Origin: Chelydra serpentina | Taxonomy: Eukaryota; Chordata; Testudines; Chelydridae | Direction of reading: 5' to 3' | Assembly: GCA_037349315.1 (NCBI GenBank) | Contig: JBAIAC010000051.1 | Location: 26,510,001-26,574,000 of the forward strand | Length of the DNA stretch: 64,000 bases | In this document: positions 1 through 9,413 of the stretch, piece after piece | How the letters are laid out: each line of letters opens with the position of its first letter | Position numbering within the stretch: the first letter of the stretch is position 1 | Translations under genes and position numbers: made by a program | The notes under the pieces: generated by a model | What the model was told of the DNA's origin: nothing | What the model saw: only the letters and a program-made list of their open reading frames with translations | Database searches by the model: none

Positions 1-2032
1 TTGGACTGAGCTAATTCCCAGAGACAACCAGCAGGAGGCACTGGGTGGTGAGTCCCGACCCCGTCACAGTGACCCTTTAATGTGTGTTCTGGGCTGGCTC
101 AGTTTACAACCACGGGTAAAGAGCATACTGCATCTGGCTGACAGACTGAGCACAACCAACTCCTCCACGCTCCCTCCCCTGAGCCGCTGCCACTGAATTC
201 CTGTTTTTAAAGGCTCTGTGAAGCTGGAGGGTGAAGTACAGAGTAAGATAATTAGATGAGCAGAGATCAGCATGATTAGTAGTAATACCAGCATTTCAAC
301 AAGCAATACAGTAGAACTTTAAAAAGATTAACTTGTATTAAGAGTGCTTTAATATAGGCACAGGAGATAAATGACAAAAGAAACAATCCATCTTAATCAG
401 AGGGAGCGGACAGGAGGCCGAGGATAACGAAAGAACAAACCAAGGGTGAGCATTCACCTGGGTCTCTGGGCCAGATTCTGATCACTGTTGCCCCAGTGGA
501 ACAGGAAATAACTCCACTGAAGTTCATGACACTACTCTGCATTTCCATCCGTGTAACAGAGCAGAATCTGTCCACTTGGGCCTGAGTCTGCTCTCTTTTA
601 CACTGGTGTCAGTCAGGAATCAGTCCACTGAAGCTCACAGAGTTACACTAGTGTAAAACTGGTGTGAGTGACAGGAAGTCCAGGGCCCGTTGTTTCAATA
701 TAGGCCAGGAATTTGTGAGTTTAATACTGTGCATTTCTATAGCAGAGGATCTCAAAGCACCTTACTAACATAAATGATTCAACCCACCGACTGTCCCTGG
801 GAGGCAGGTATTGTTAGCCGCACTTGGAAGATGTTATACAGAGCCATGAAGGGGCTTAAAGAGAGTCACATACCAAGTCAGTGTCAGAGTCTTTGAGTAA
901 AACCAGGGTGTCCACTTGGGTTACACCAGCAGAGAACTGTTCGCAAGAGTTCTGTGCTCCCAGAATCTCATTTTGCTGTAACTTACTCTGGGTTTACACT
1001 GGGTAGTTCCACTCATGTCAGTGGATTTGCTCCTGATTTACACTGTCTAACCTGCATCCTCTGACCTTGTCACTACTAATCACTACTGCCATCTCTTCAA
1101 TAATGAGAATGATCCCATCATAATACTGTGACCTCAGCACCTCCAAACACCTGACACATGTCACTGTGCTCTGCCTAGCAGGGAGTCAGAGGCTCTTGCA
1201 ACAATGTAAAGGCTGCAGCAATATCTTTCATAGTGCAAGAAAATGAATGCTGTGTCCAGGTCACACCAACTGTGAATTTTTTTAAGCTCCTGTGGGACCT
1301 TACAAGCTTAATTTCAGTTCCTAGACCATGATTTATACAGCATGGAAGAGCATTATGCTGCCATTGCGACTCCGGGATGTCAGTTATCAAATGTTTAGAG
1401 AGCATCTAGGGTGGGGGGAAGGATCTAATTTGAGTCAAACCAGACTTATTTGCAGTCTCTTAGCAATGATTTCTGATGCTGCCAACTTTGAGGCTGAATA
1501 TTAAAGTTTCTCTTTTAAAAATGAATTGCCGTGAGCTGCCAACAAGTTGCCAACTTTATGAAGTCATTAACCAGTCGATTGAAATCAACTCCCTCTTTCA
1601 TTGCCATCTTCTCTCCATTCTTCTAGCCATCAGTCATCAGCTTAGCACCTCTGTCTCGACAGTTACTGCCTTCCTTTCTTTGCATGTGCACCTGCGGTAG
1701 GATTTGGGAGGGGTAACGATAGATGCAGATGACAGAGGCCAGCGATTCAGCTGCCTCAGTGAGTAAACAGTGCATTATTTAATAGGAAATTGAAGGATGA
1801 AAACCAGCTTGAGCCAGGCATTGCTTGGTCCCACTTACATCAAGCAAAACCCAGTCCTGAGCTGCACTCCCCACTATGATTTCAAACCCAGGCCCCTCAT
1901 AGCTCTGCCAATGCACTTCAATCCTGATGTGCAGCATCGCCTGTTCTTCCAGTCCTGGGGCCCTCCCACAGCTCTGCCAATGTCCCTCAAAAATGACCTG
2001 CCTCCCCATCAACTGTCCCAGTCCTGGCTCCC
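1..2032. other. Mostly unique DNA, no gene recognised
   Basis: Both strands carry only short open frames without recognisable protein motifs, and I see no splice-bounded exon that I would defend. The only repeat I can name is an old SINE-like fragment near 740-905. Composition is ordinary for vertebrate intergenic DNA. Confidence 0.5.
740..905 (-). repeat. Old CORE-SINE/MIR-like fragment
   Basis: On the complement the order of phrases follows the MIR/CORE-SINE pattern: a segment ending in AAGTCAGTGTCAGAGT (read on plus) next to a stretch like GGAGGCAGGTATTGTTA and CTCAAAGCACCTTACTAA. The copy is strongly diverged, so family assignment is an inference from memory of the consensus. No target duplication is visible. 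Confidence 0.45.
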
Positions 2033-2041
2033 TCACAGCCC

Positions 2042-2225
2042 TGGGGGGGAGGGATAGCTCAGTGGTTTGAGCATTGGCCTGCTAAACCCAGGGTTATGAG
2101 TTCAATCCTTGAGGGGGGCATTTGGGGATCTGGGACAAAAATTGGGGATTGGTCCTACTTTGAGCAGGGGGTTGGACTAGATGACCTACTAAGGTCCCTT
2201 CCAACCCTGATATTCTATGATGCAA
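2042..2225 (+). repeat. Turtle tRNA-derived SINE (Cry-type), full length
   Basis: The head carries a pol III A box (TAGCTCAGTGG) and B box (GAGTTCAATCC) in tRNA-like spacing. The tail is the CR1-like 3' end TTGGACTAGATGACC ... ATTCTATGA, which in this SINE family is thought to recruit CR1 reverse transcriptase. A 9-bp target duplication TCACAGCCC lies at 2033-2041 and 2226-2234, so the copy inserted as a unit. This family is the main reason for calling the host a cryptodiran turtle. Confidence 0.88.
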
Positions 2226-2234
2226 TCACAGCCC

Positions 2235-2538
2235 CCTCTGTTATTCCAGTCTTGGATTCCCCCATAGCTCAAGCCCAACCTGTAGCCCTCCCTTCTATTG
2301 CAGTCCCAGCTGGATGGCTATCTCAGAGTTTTAAACTGCTGCCCATCACCACAATATCTCAGTGTCTTCCATGTAAAATCAATAGCGTCATGGAGTCTCT
2401 GCCACTTCTCCATTCACGGGCTTAGAACTCTATTAGGGGAAGGATTAGGTACTGGGGTGTGTGGAGCCCTCCTGGAAGTGGGTGCCCTGGGTGACCCTCC
2501 TGCTCCCCTCCCCCCCCCAGTTCAGCTGATGCCTCTCA
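2235..2538. other. Short unique spacer
   Basis: No gene or repeat recognised. Contains a C-rich run near 2509-2518 and ends with the TCA that is duplicated on the far side of the Harbinger element. Confidence 0.4.
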
Positions 2539-2955
2539 AGCCAGGTCTACACTAGGACTTTATGTCGAATTTAGCAGCATTAACTCGATTTAACCCTTCA
2601 CCCGTCCACATTAGGAAGCAGTTTATTTCGATATAAAGGGCTCTTTGAATCGATTTCTGTACTCCACCCCGACGAGGGGAGTAGCGCCAAATTCAACATG
2701 GCCATGTCGAATTCGAGGAACTGTGGACGGAATTCGACACTAATAGCTCCGGGAGCTATCCCACAGTGCACCACTCAGTGGACGCTCAGGACAGTAATCT
2801 GTACTCGGATGCTCTGACCTGCCACTCAGAGAAAGCCCCGGGAAAATTTGAATCCCTTTTCCTGTCTGGCCATTTTGAATCCCATTTCCTCTTTGGACAT
2901 CGTGGCGAGCTCAGCAGCACTGGCAACGATGCAGAGCTCTACAGCAGTGGTTTCC

Positions 2956-5159
2956 ATGCCATCGTAGAATAGAAAGAGGGATCCAGCAAGGACTGATCAG
3001 GAAGTTTTGGATCTGATCGCTGTGTGGGGAGATAAATCCGTCCTAGCCGATCTCCGATCCAAAAGACGGAATGCCAAGATTTATGAGAAAATATCCCAGG
3101 CTATGACGGAGAGAGGATACAGCTGGGATGCAACGCAGTGCCGCGTGAAAATCAAGGAGCTGCGGCAGGCGTACCAGAAGACCAAGGAGTCCAACGGACG
3201 CTCCGGGTCGCAGCCACACACTTACCGGTTTTACGAGGCACTGCATGCCATGCTCGGTGGTGCTGCCACAACTACCCCATGAGTGTCCGTGGACTCCGAC
3301 GACGGGGTCTTATCTACGGCCACGTCATCGGAGGTTTTCGCGGATGGTGAAGAAGAGGAAGGAGGGGAGGAGGACGAGGCACTAGACAGCGCTCTCACTG
3401 CTGAATTCCCCGACAGCCAGGAACTATTCCTCACCCTGACTGAGCTCCCCTATGAACACTCTCAAGGCAGCATTCCTGACCAGGAATCAGGCGAAGGATC
3501 ATCAGGTCAGTGTTTTAGACATTTATTTGCAATACAATAGGCATGGTGTGTTAGCACTGTGTAACTGTTGCTTAATTGGCCTTATGCGCTTCAGCTTGGA
3601 GTCGCTTTCCCGTACAACTATTCGAAAAGTCTGTCACTATGTATGGGGATAGAGGAGTAATCCCCATCTGAGAGCTCCGCGAAGCTCTCCTGGAGGTACA
3701 GTGAGAGCTTGTTTATCACGTTCACGGGGAGAGCGGCCTTATTGTCTCCTCCATGGTAGGATACTTTCCCGCGCCATGCAAGCTGCAGGTACTCTGGTAT
3801 CATTGCCTTGCATAGCATGGCAGCATACGGCCCCGGGGTTTGCTGGCATTGACGCAGCATGCACTATTTCTCTGTCTCGGTAATCCTCATCAGAGTGATA
3901 TCAGTCATGGGGTCCTGGTTAGAATGAGTGGTATCATTAGTATAGTAAATGCTTCCTTTTCCCTTTAAAGAAAGACACCCGGCTGTTTCCATTAACGCGT
4001 GGTGGTAGGGAGTTGGGAGCCAAACCATTCGAACTTAGCGGTGCGCGGGCAGGGAGAGTTCCCGGGACCGGCCACGCGAGGCGGGGGAAAGGGTACGTGA
4101 GCCGTTCATGATGAGCGGTTCGCGGTCACTTTTGGTTCCCGGGATCGACCACGCGGAGGGGGGTGAAGGGTAGGCGAGCCGTTCATGCTGAGTGGTTCGC
4201 GGGCACTTTTGGTTCCTGGGAGCGACCACGCGGAGGGGGCGGAAGGGTAGGCGAGCCGTTCATACTGAGCGATTCGCGGGCACTTTTGGTTCCCTGGAGC
4301 GGCCACGCGGGGTGGAGGGGGGAAAGGTAGGCGAGCCGCTGTAGATGAGCGGTTTGGCCAGCAGCAGTTCCTGCCCGCCGCCAGGAACAGTGATTGAGAC
4401 ATGGGAGTAGAGCACTGCTGTGAAGCAATCTCTCAGCAGTCCTAACTCATCACCTTACCATGGTCTTCAGAGAGGTGATTTTCACTGTTCGGCAAGGCTT
4501 CTGGGATCCGTATACCGGGACCCCAGACACTCAGCATTAAGGCCTAATATTTGACCTTGTAGTACGTGAACATGTGATAGGCACTGTGCTTGGTCCTATT
4601 CACGGTGAAAGAGTATGGGCATTGTTCTGGAAAAAGTATCTTTCTGAGGAATTCACTCCCTTTCCCTCATCCCGCAGCTGCGAGTGTCTCCCACCCTACC
4701 CGTGTTTCTCCCTCCCATGGGCTACTACAGATAAGGCGGCGCAAAAAGAGAACCTGGGACGACATGTTCTCGGAATTGATGATGTGGTCCTGAAGGGAGG
4801 CGGCACAGCGGAGAGAGGACGTCTCACGGTCCGAGCGAGCAGCCAGGGAACGAGAGCAGAGGGCTGAAGTGCGCGAGGACAGGTGGCGGCAGGAAGACCA
4901 GCAGGCGACCCAAACAATGCTGGGACTAATGAGGGAGCAAACCAACACGCTCCGGCGCCTGGTGGATGTTCTCCAGGACAGGAGACAGAAGGAAAGAGCC
5001 CCTCTATATGTTCTTTCCAACCGCCCACCCCCGCCACCAAGTCCAGTGGTTTACTCGCCCAAAGTCACTAGGACGAGGGGAGGCAGGGTCCGTGGAAATA
5101 TTCACTCCACCCCTGCAGACTGCTCCAGTAGCAGAAGGCTCTCATTCCCAAAACCTTAG
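2956..5159 (+). pseudogene. Harbinger Myb/SANT-like accessory gene, two exons, broken
   Basis: In Harbinger elements this protein binds DNA and helps the transposase enter the nucleus and recognise the ends. Exon 1 runs from an ATG at 2956 to 3505 and exon 2 from 4678 to 5159. The donor is CAG|GTCAGT at 3506 and the acceptor CCCGCAG ends at 4677; joining them keeps phase. The first exon holds the trihelix/Myb-like fold with aromatic landmarks VWGD and YSWDATQCRVKIKELR, followed by an acidic stretch; exon 2 gives the IRRRKKR basic patch, a long charged coiled-coil-like helix and a proline-rich tail. About 343 residues if read through. Three in-frame stops break it: TAG at 2965 (codon 4), TGA at 3280 and TGA at 4791. 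The related gene at 63899 starts with the same MP- pattern, which supports the chosen start. Confidence 0.82.
4041..4350 (+). repeat. 77-bp minisatellite in the Harbinger gene intron
   Basis: About four copies of a 76-77-bp unit lie in the 1,172-bp intron (3506-4677). Each contains the landmarks GTTCGCGG, CACTTTTGGTTCC, GACCACGCG and GTAGGCGAGCCGTTCAT. The unit boundaries fall at about 4041, 4118, 4195 and 4271. The copies differ by several substitutions each. Confidence 0.8.
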
Positions 5160-5928
5160 ATTGGTCCTTTCCCTCCCTCCAGCCGCACCCCTCAGCACCT
5201 CCCTTCCCAGGTTCCATGTTAAAGAAATGCTCAGTTTAATAAAAATGGTTTTTTGGTTCATTGTTGTTTCCCTGACTGTCTTAAACAGGACCGTTTGTTT
5301 TTCGGGTTAGTGGGTAACGGGGTTTGTAAGTGCAGATGACTGGCGCCCAACCCAGGGTACAGACAGGGGAACGGATCAACTGAAAGGCACAGTAAAAATT
5401 GCATGCAGTAAGCACACTTGTCATTCTGGGTGGGGGTTTTCATGTTCTCTACGGGGGGTTGGGTGATTCGCTGTCTGGTGGGGGAGGGTGGCCGCTGATC
5501 TTTAGCAGCTGGCAATAGCCTGCATGATAGATCCATGCACCTGGGGATCCGTAGCCGATATTCACTGCGAAAAAGTCACAGAGACGCCACCACACACACA
5601 TGCGAATAGGAGGGGTTAATGGCTCCCTTTAAACAAGCAGTCCAGCACTTAGGACTGCTCTGGGAGCAGGAGCATGTCATTCCCCAAGCTTTGAAGCGTA
5701 CTTTCCCACACTCCACCCGCTCCCCAACCGCGGTATGCGTCCACGGTTAAAACCGTAACCGAGAAACCAGTACCGGAGACGGTCCAAATAAACAATGTTT
5801 CCTTTATTGTGCTTTTAAAGCGTTGAATGAAGGAGGGGGAAGGGGGTTGGTAATGGGAGAGGATAGGCAACGGAAACTGTGTAAAGAAACAGGGGAAGGT
5901 TCAGCATCTGTTTAAAGAAGTGTAACAG

Positions 5929-7212
5929 TCACTGGTTACCCTGGTCTGTCTGGAAGCGAGCTTTCAAAGCTTCGCGGATGCGCAGCGCGTCCCGCTGTGA
6001 TCTTCTAATCGCCCTGGTGTCCGGCTGAGCGTAATCTGCTGCCAGGCGATTTGCCTCAACCTCCCAGCCCACCATAAACGTCTCCCCCTTGCTCTCACAG
6101 AGATTGTGGAGCACACAGCACGCTGCAATCACAATGGGGATATTTTTTTGGCCGAGGTCGGAGCGAGTCAGTAAGCTTCGCCATCTGCCTTTCAGACGGC
6201 CAAAGGCACACTCCACCACCATTCTGTACTTGCTCAGGCGGTAATTGAAGAGCTCCTTTTCAGTGTCCAGGGCTCCCGTGTATGGCTTCATGAGCCATGG
6301 CATTAGCGGGTAGGCAGGGTCCCCTAGGATCACTGTTGGCATCTCCACATCCCCAACAGTGATTTTGCGGTCCGGGAAATAAACCCCCTGTTGCAGCCGT
6401 CTAAACAGACCAGAGTTGTTGAAAACACGAGCATCATGAACCTTGCCTGGCCATCCAACATTGATGTTCGTAAAATGTCCTTTGTGGTCCACTAGTGCTT
6501 GCAGCACCATAGAAAAATAGCCCTTTTGGTTAATGTACTGGCTGCCCTGGTGCTCCGGTCCCAGGATAGGGATGTGTGTCCCATCTATGGCCCCACCGCA
6601 GTTTGGGAATCCCATCGCAGCGAAGCCATCTATGATCACCTGCACGTCTCCAAGGGTCACTACCTTTGAGAGCAGCAGGTCAACGATTGCATGGGCTACC
6701 TGCATCACAGCAACCCCCACGGTAGACTTGCCCACTCCAAATTGGTTCGCTACTGACCGGTAGCTGTCAGGAGTAGCAAGCTTCCACAGGGCTATGGCCA
6801 TTCGCTTCTGGATAGTCAGGGCTGCTCGCATCCGGGTGTCCTGGCACTTCAGGGCAGGGGACAGCAAGTCACAAAGTTCCAGGAAAGTGCCCTTACGCAT
6901 GCGAAAGTTTCGCAGCCACTGGGATTCATCCCAGACCTGCAGCACTATGCGGTCCCACCAGTCAGTGCTTGTTTCCCTTGCCCAGAATCGCCGTTCCACA
7001 GGATCAACGTGACCCATTGCCACCATGATGTCTAGGGGCCGGGGTCCCGTGCTTTGCGAGAGGTCTATGCCCCTCTCAGAGTTCATGTACTCCCGGAGCT
7101 TCCATTGCCTCCTCTCCCGATTCCTCTGCATCTGAGTCTGGAAAAGGTGCGCGATAAGGCGCGAGGTGTTGGCAACGGACAGAACATCAGCGATAATCGC
7201 GGAGGGCTCCAT
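5929..7212 (-). CDS. Harbinger transposase (HARBI1-like, DDE superfamily), intact
   Basis: Encodes the nuclease that cuts and rejoins the element's ends. The 427-residue frame is open from ATG to stop. A helix-turn-helix-like stretch lies near residues 150-170 (SYRSVANQFGVGKSTV). The catalytic domain follows: GAIDGTH with D210, a conserved VHDARVF with D260, GDPAYPL with D298, and VECAFGRLKGRWRSL with E334; the 35-residue gap between D298 and E334 fits a DDE enzyme. Length and motif order match the PIF/Harbinger family and the domesticated vertebrate gene HARBI1, but the terminal inverted repeats and flanking TCA show this is a transposon copy, not the host gene. No damage is visible, so it could still be active if transcribed. 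Confidence 0.93.
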   Translation of the reverse strand: MEPSAIIADVLSVANTSRLIAHLFQTQMQRNRERRQWKLREYMNSERGIDLSQSTGPRPLDIMVAMGHVDPVERRFWARETSTDWWDRIVLQVWDESQWLRNFRMRKGTFLELCDLLSPALKCQDTRMRAALTIQKRMAIALWKLATPDSYRSVANQFGVGKSTVGVAVMQVAHAIVDLLLSKVVTLGDVQVIIDGFAAMGFPNCGGAIDGTHIPILGPEHQGSQYINQKGYFSMVLQALVDHKGHFTNINVGWPGKVHDARVFNNSGLFRRLQQGVYFPDRKITVGDVEMPTVILGDPAYPLMPWLMKPYTGALDTEKELFNYRLSKYRMVVECAFGRLKGRWRSLLTRSDLGQKNIPIVIAACCVLHNLCESKGETFMVGWEVEANRLAADYAQPDTRAIRRSQRDALRIREALKARFQTDQGNQ

Positions 7213-7593
7213 GCTCGCTTTCCTGTGGCGTCCGAGCTATCAGTCACCGGAAAAGGGCGCGAATTCATTGCCCGCCGGTGCTTTCACGTAGGGACGGCGG
7301 GAGTGTGGGTCGAGTGATGACATTTACGTATAACCACCCTTGACACATTTTCAGTCCCACAAGGCACTGGGGGCTACACCCAGAATTCCAGTGGGCAGCG
7401 GGGACTGCGGGAACTGTGGGATAGCTACCCACAGTGCACCGCTTGCAATGTCGATGCTTGCCCCCTTACTGTGGACTCAGAAATTCGAATTAAGATACTT
7501 GATGTGGGTTTGCACGATCGACCTTACAATATCGGTTTCACAAGTTCGGTTTCACAAAAATCGAACTAGTCTCCTAGTGTAGACATACCCTCA

Positions 7594-8504
7594 GTCCTGA
7601 CTTGCAACACCCCTCATTCTGCTGGTCCTAGCTCATACTCAGGCAGTAACCAGCAGCTGCGATTAACTGTCTGCTGCTTAGTTTGCTGTGAACAAACAGG
7701 GAGCAAGGCTGCCAGCCCAAAAGACATTTTCTGTGGTTAATCAATAAAATACTGTGTGTAAAGTGCGCTGAGATCCTGGGATGAACAGCATTGGAGAAGC
7801 ATCAAGGGTTTATTATTGTGGGGTATTTTTCACTGTGCCAGCTCTGAACTGCCCTGGTGAAAGGCCAGTGGAATAGCTACAGCTACTTTTGCCTAGTCCC
7901 ACTAGTTTGGGGAACATCCATCCCAGATGTCACTAGGGTGAATCCGACGAGCTTGTTCCTGGGATGAATTTGGTTCAATGCGCTTGGTCAGCTGCTGGGA
8001 CACCAGCTGTCAGAGGCTTTGCCACACAGCCAACTCTATGGGTAGCAGCTCTTGCAAGTTGGGCCGGCTGCTCCTTCTGAGCAAAGTCTTGCTGCTACTC
8101 CCCTCCCATTCCAAATCCTTTTCCTGCCACCTGTTATCACTGTCAGACCCTTGATCTATCCAATGCTCCATATGCTAGCACCAGGAAATCTGCTATGAAA
8201 CATTGCTTTCCCCGTAGCATCCCAGAGGCAACACTTCATACCTGAATCTACAGGAGAGCTCCTTTACAAATGGCAGGGCAATCAAAACGCTGTAAGAAGC
8301 CAAGGGCATGAACCTATTAATGTCAGTATCCTGACAAGCTGAGTGTGACAGCAGCAGATGTGCCACTCCTCAGAGGAATAACACACTGTGGTGTCAGACC
8401 CTGGGACACAAAAAATGTAGCTGATGAGAATGGTCTCAGGAGGGATGGAATGGATATTCTGTGTGTGTGAGAGAGAGATGCTGCAAGTGGCAGGTCAGGC
8501 AGAG
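7594..8504. other. No feature recognised
   Basis: Only short meaningless open frames on both strands and no repeat I can name. Confidence 0.4.
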
Positions 8505-8680
8505 GCAGTGAAGAAGGGAGCATGGTCTGATGGTTAAAACAGGAACCCACGAGTCAGCACTCCTTGCTTCTAGTCCTGAGTCACTGTGCGACTGTGAGCA
8601 AACCACTTCACCTGTGTGCCTCAGTTTCCCTCTGTTATGCAGTAGGGAGCTACTCCACCATTCCATAGGCACAGAGGCTC
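8505..8680 (+). repeat. MIR/CORE-SINE-like fragment
   Basis: The sequence runs through the MIR core: TAGTCCTGAGTCACTGTGCG, then GAGCAAACCACTTCACCT and the diagnostic GTGCCTCAGTTTCCCTCTG. Diverged, with no visible target duplication, as expected of a very old copy. Confidence 0.65.
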
Positions 8681-9191
8681 CATCAGTTGATGGTGACTCA
8701 CTCTGAGGTGAAAGGTCCTATACAGAAACCAAGGTAGTACTGTCTGCAGATGTCAACAAGCATTGTCTGGGTAGGGGATGGTGAGAGAATGCAGGCCAAC
8801 GCCAGAGCCAGAGAACCTCTCCTAGGAGAGACATTTCCCTTTGCACTCAGAGCCTTGTAATGGGATCCAGTACACTCCAACCACATTTGAGGCAGACAGC
8901 ATTCAAGCAGAGCTTTCCCCAATCTGCATTGCTTTTCATTGCCATGGTTTGCGCATGACCTGCAGCCCAATGGCCAGAGCCCAGAGTCTAACCAGGGCTC
9001 TGCTTCCCCCAGGTGCAGCGCAGGCCTGCCTCAATACCAGAGTGGCCTCAGAAGATGTTTTGCCATCATTGGATGGGACTCTAACGCTCATGGCATCGAT
9101 TGTGGTGGGTACAGGAAGGGGGGACAAGGGAGGTTCATCCCCCTCATCCAAAGGTTTAGAAGGTTGGAATGGATGCTTAACTGACATGAAT
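8681..9191. other. No feature recognised
   Basis: Unique-looking DNA. An open frame of 126 codons at 8841-9221 has no recognisable motif and runs into the repeat at 9202. Confidence 0.35.
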
Positions 9192-9201
9192 TTACCTGAA
9201 C

Positions 9202-9403
9202 TTCAAGTATCAGAGGGGTAGCCATGTTAGTCTGGATCTGTAGAAGCGACAAAGAGTCCTGTGGCACCTTATAGACTAACAGACGTATTGGAGCATAAGC
9301 TTTTGTGGGTGAATACCCACTTCGTCGGGTGGGTATTCACCCATGAAAGCTTATGCTCCAATACGTCTGTTAGTCTATAAGGTGCCACAGGACTCTTTGT
9401 CGC
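9202..9403 (+). repeat. Palindromic interspersed repeat with 10-bp target duplication
   Basis: A left arm of 77 bp (9244-9320) is followed by an 8-base spacer and its reverse complement (9329-9405) with two mismatches. The left end (TTCAAGTATCAGAGGGGTAG) and the phrase TGTGGCACCTTATAGACTAA mark a common turtle repeat seen again at 24751 and 47978. TTACCTGAAC occurs at 9192-9201 and again at 9404-9413, so the inverted dimer inserted as one piece. The class is not certain; partial inverted structure would fit a Penelope-like retroelement, which is only an inference. Confidence 0.82.
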
Positions 9404-9413
9404 TTACCTGAAC

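Larger units (their letters stand above)
2539..7590 (-). mobile_element. Complete PIF/Harbinger DNA transposon, 5.05 kb
   Basis: The two ends are imperfect inverted repeats: the left end reads ...GTCTACACTAGGA and the complement of the right end reads ...GTCTACACTAGGA. The element is flanked by a 3-bp duplication TCA (2536-2538 and 7591-7593), as expected for Harbinger elements, which duplicate 3 bp. Inside are the two genes of an autonomous element: a DDE transposase on the minus strand and a Myb/SANT-like DNA-binding gene on the plus strand, arranged convergently. Strand is given as that of the transposase. The body is rich in CpG compared with its flanks, suggesting a fairly young insertion. 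Confidence 0.9.

Noticed and set aside
2044..2110. Possible functional tRNA gene
   Set aside because: The A and B boxes belong to the head of a SINE with a CR1-like tail and target duplication; the acceptor stem does not pair.
5929..7212. Host HARBI1 gene
   Set aside because: The frame lies within terminal inverted repeats and a TCA duplication with a transposon-type Myb-like partner, so it is a transposon copy.
8841..9221. 126-codon frame as a host exon
   Set aside because: No motif, runs into a repeat and is matched by antisense frames of similar size.
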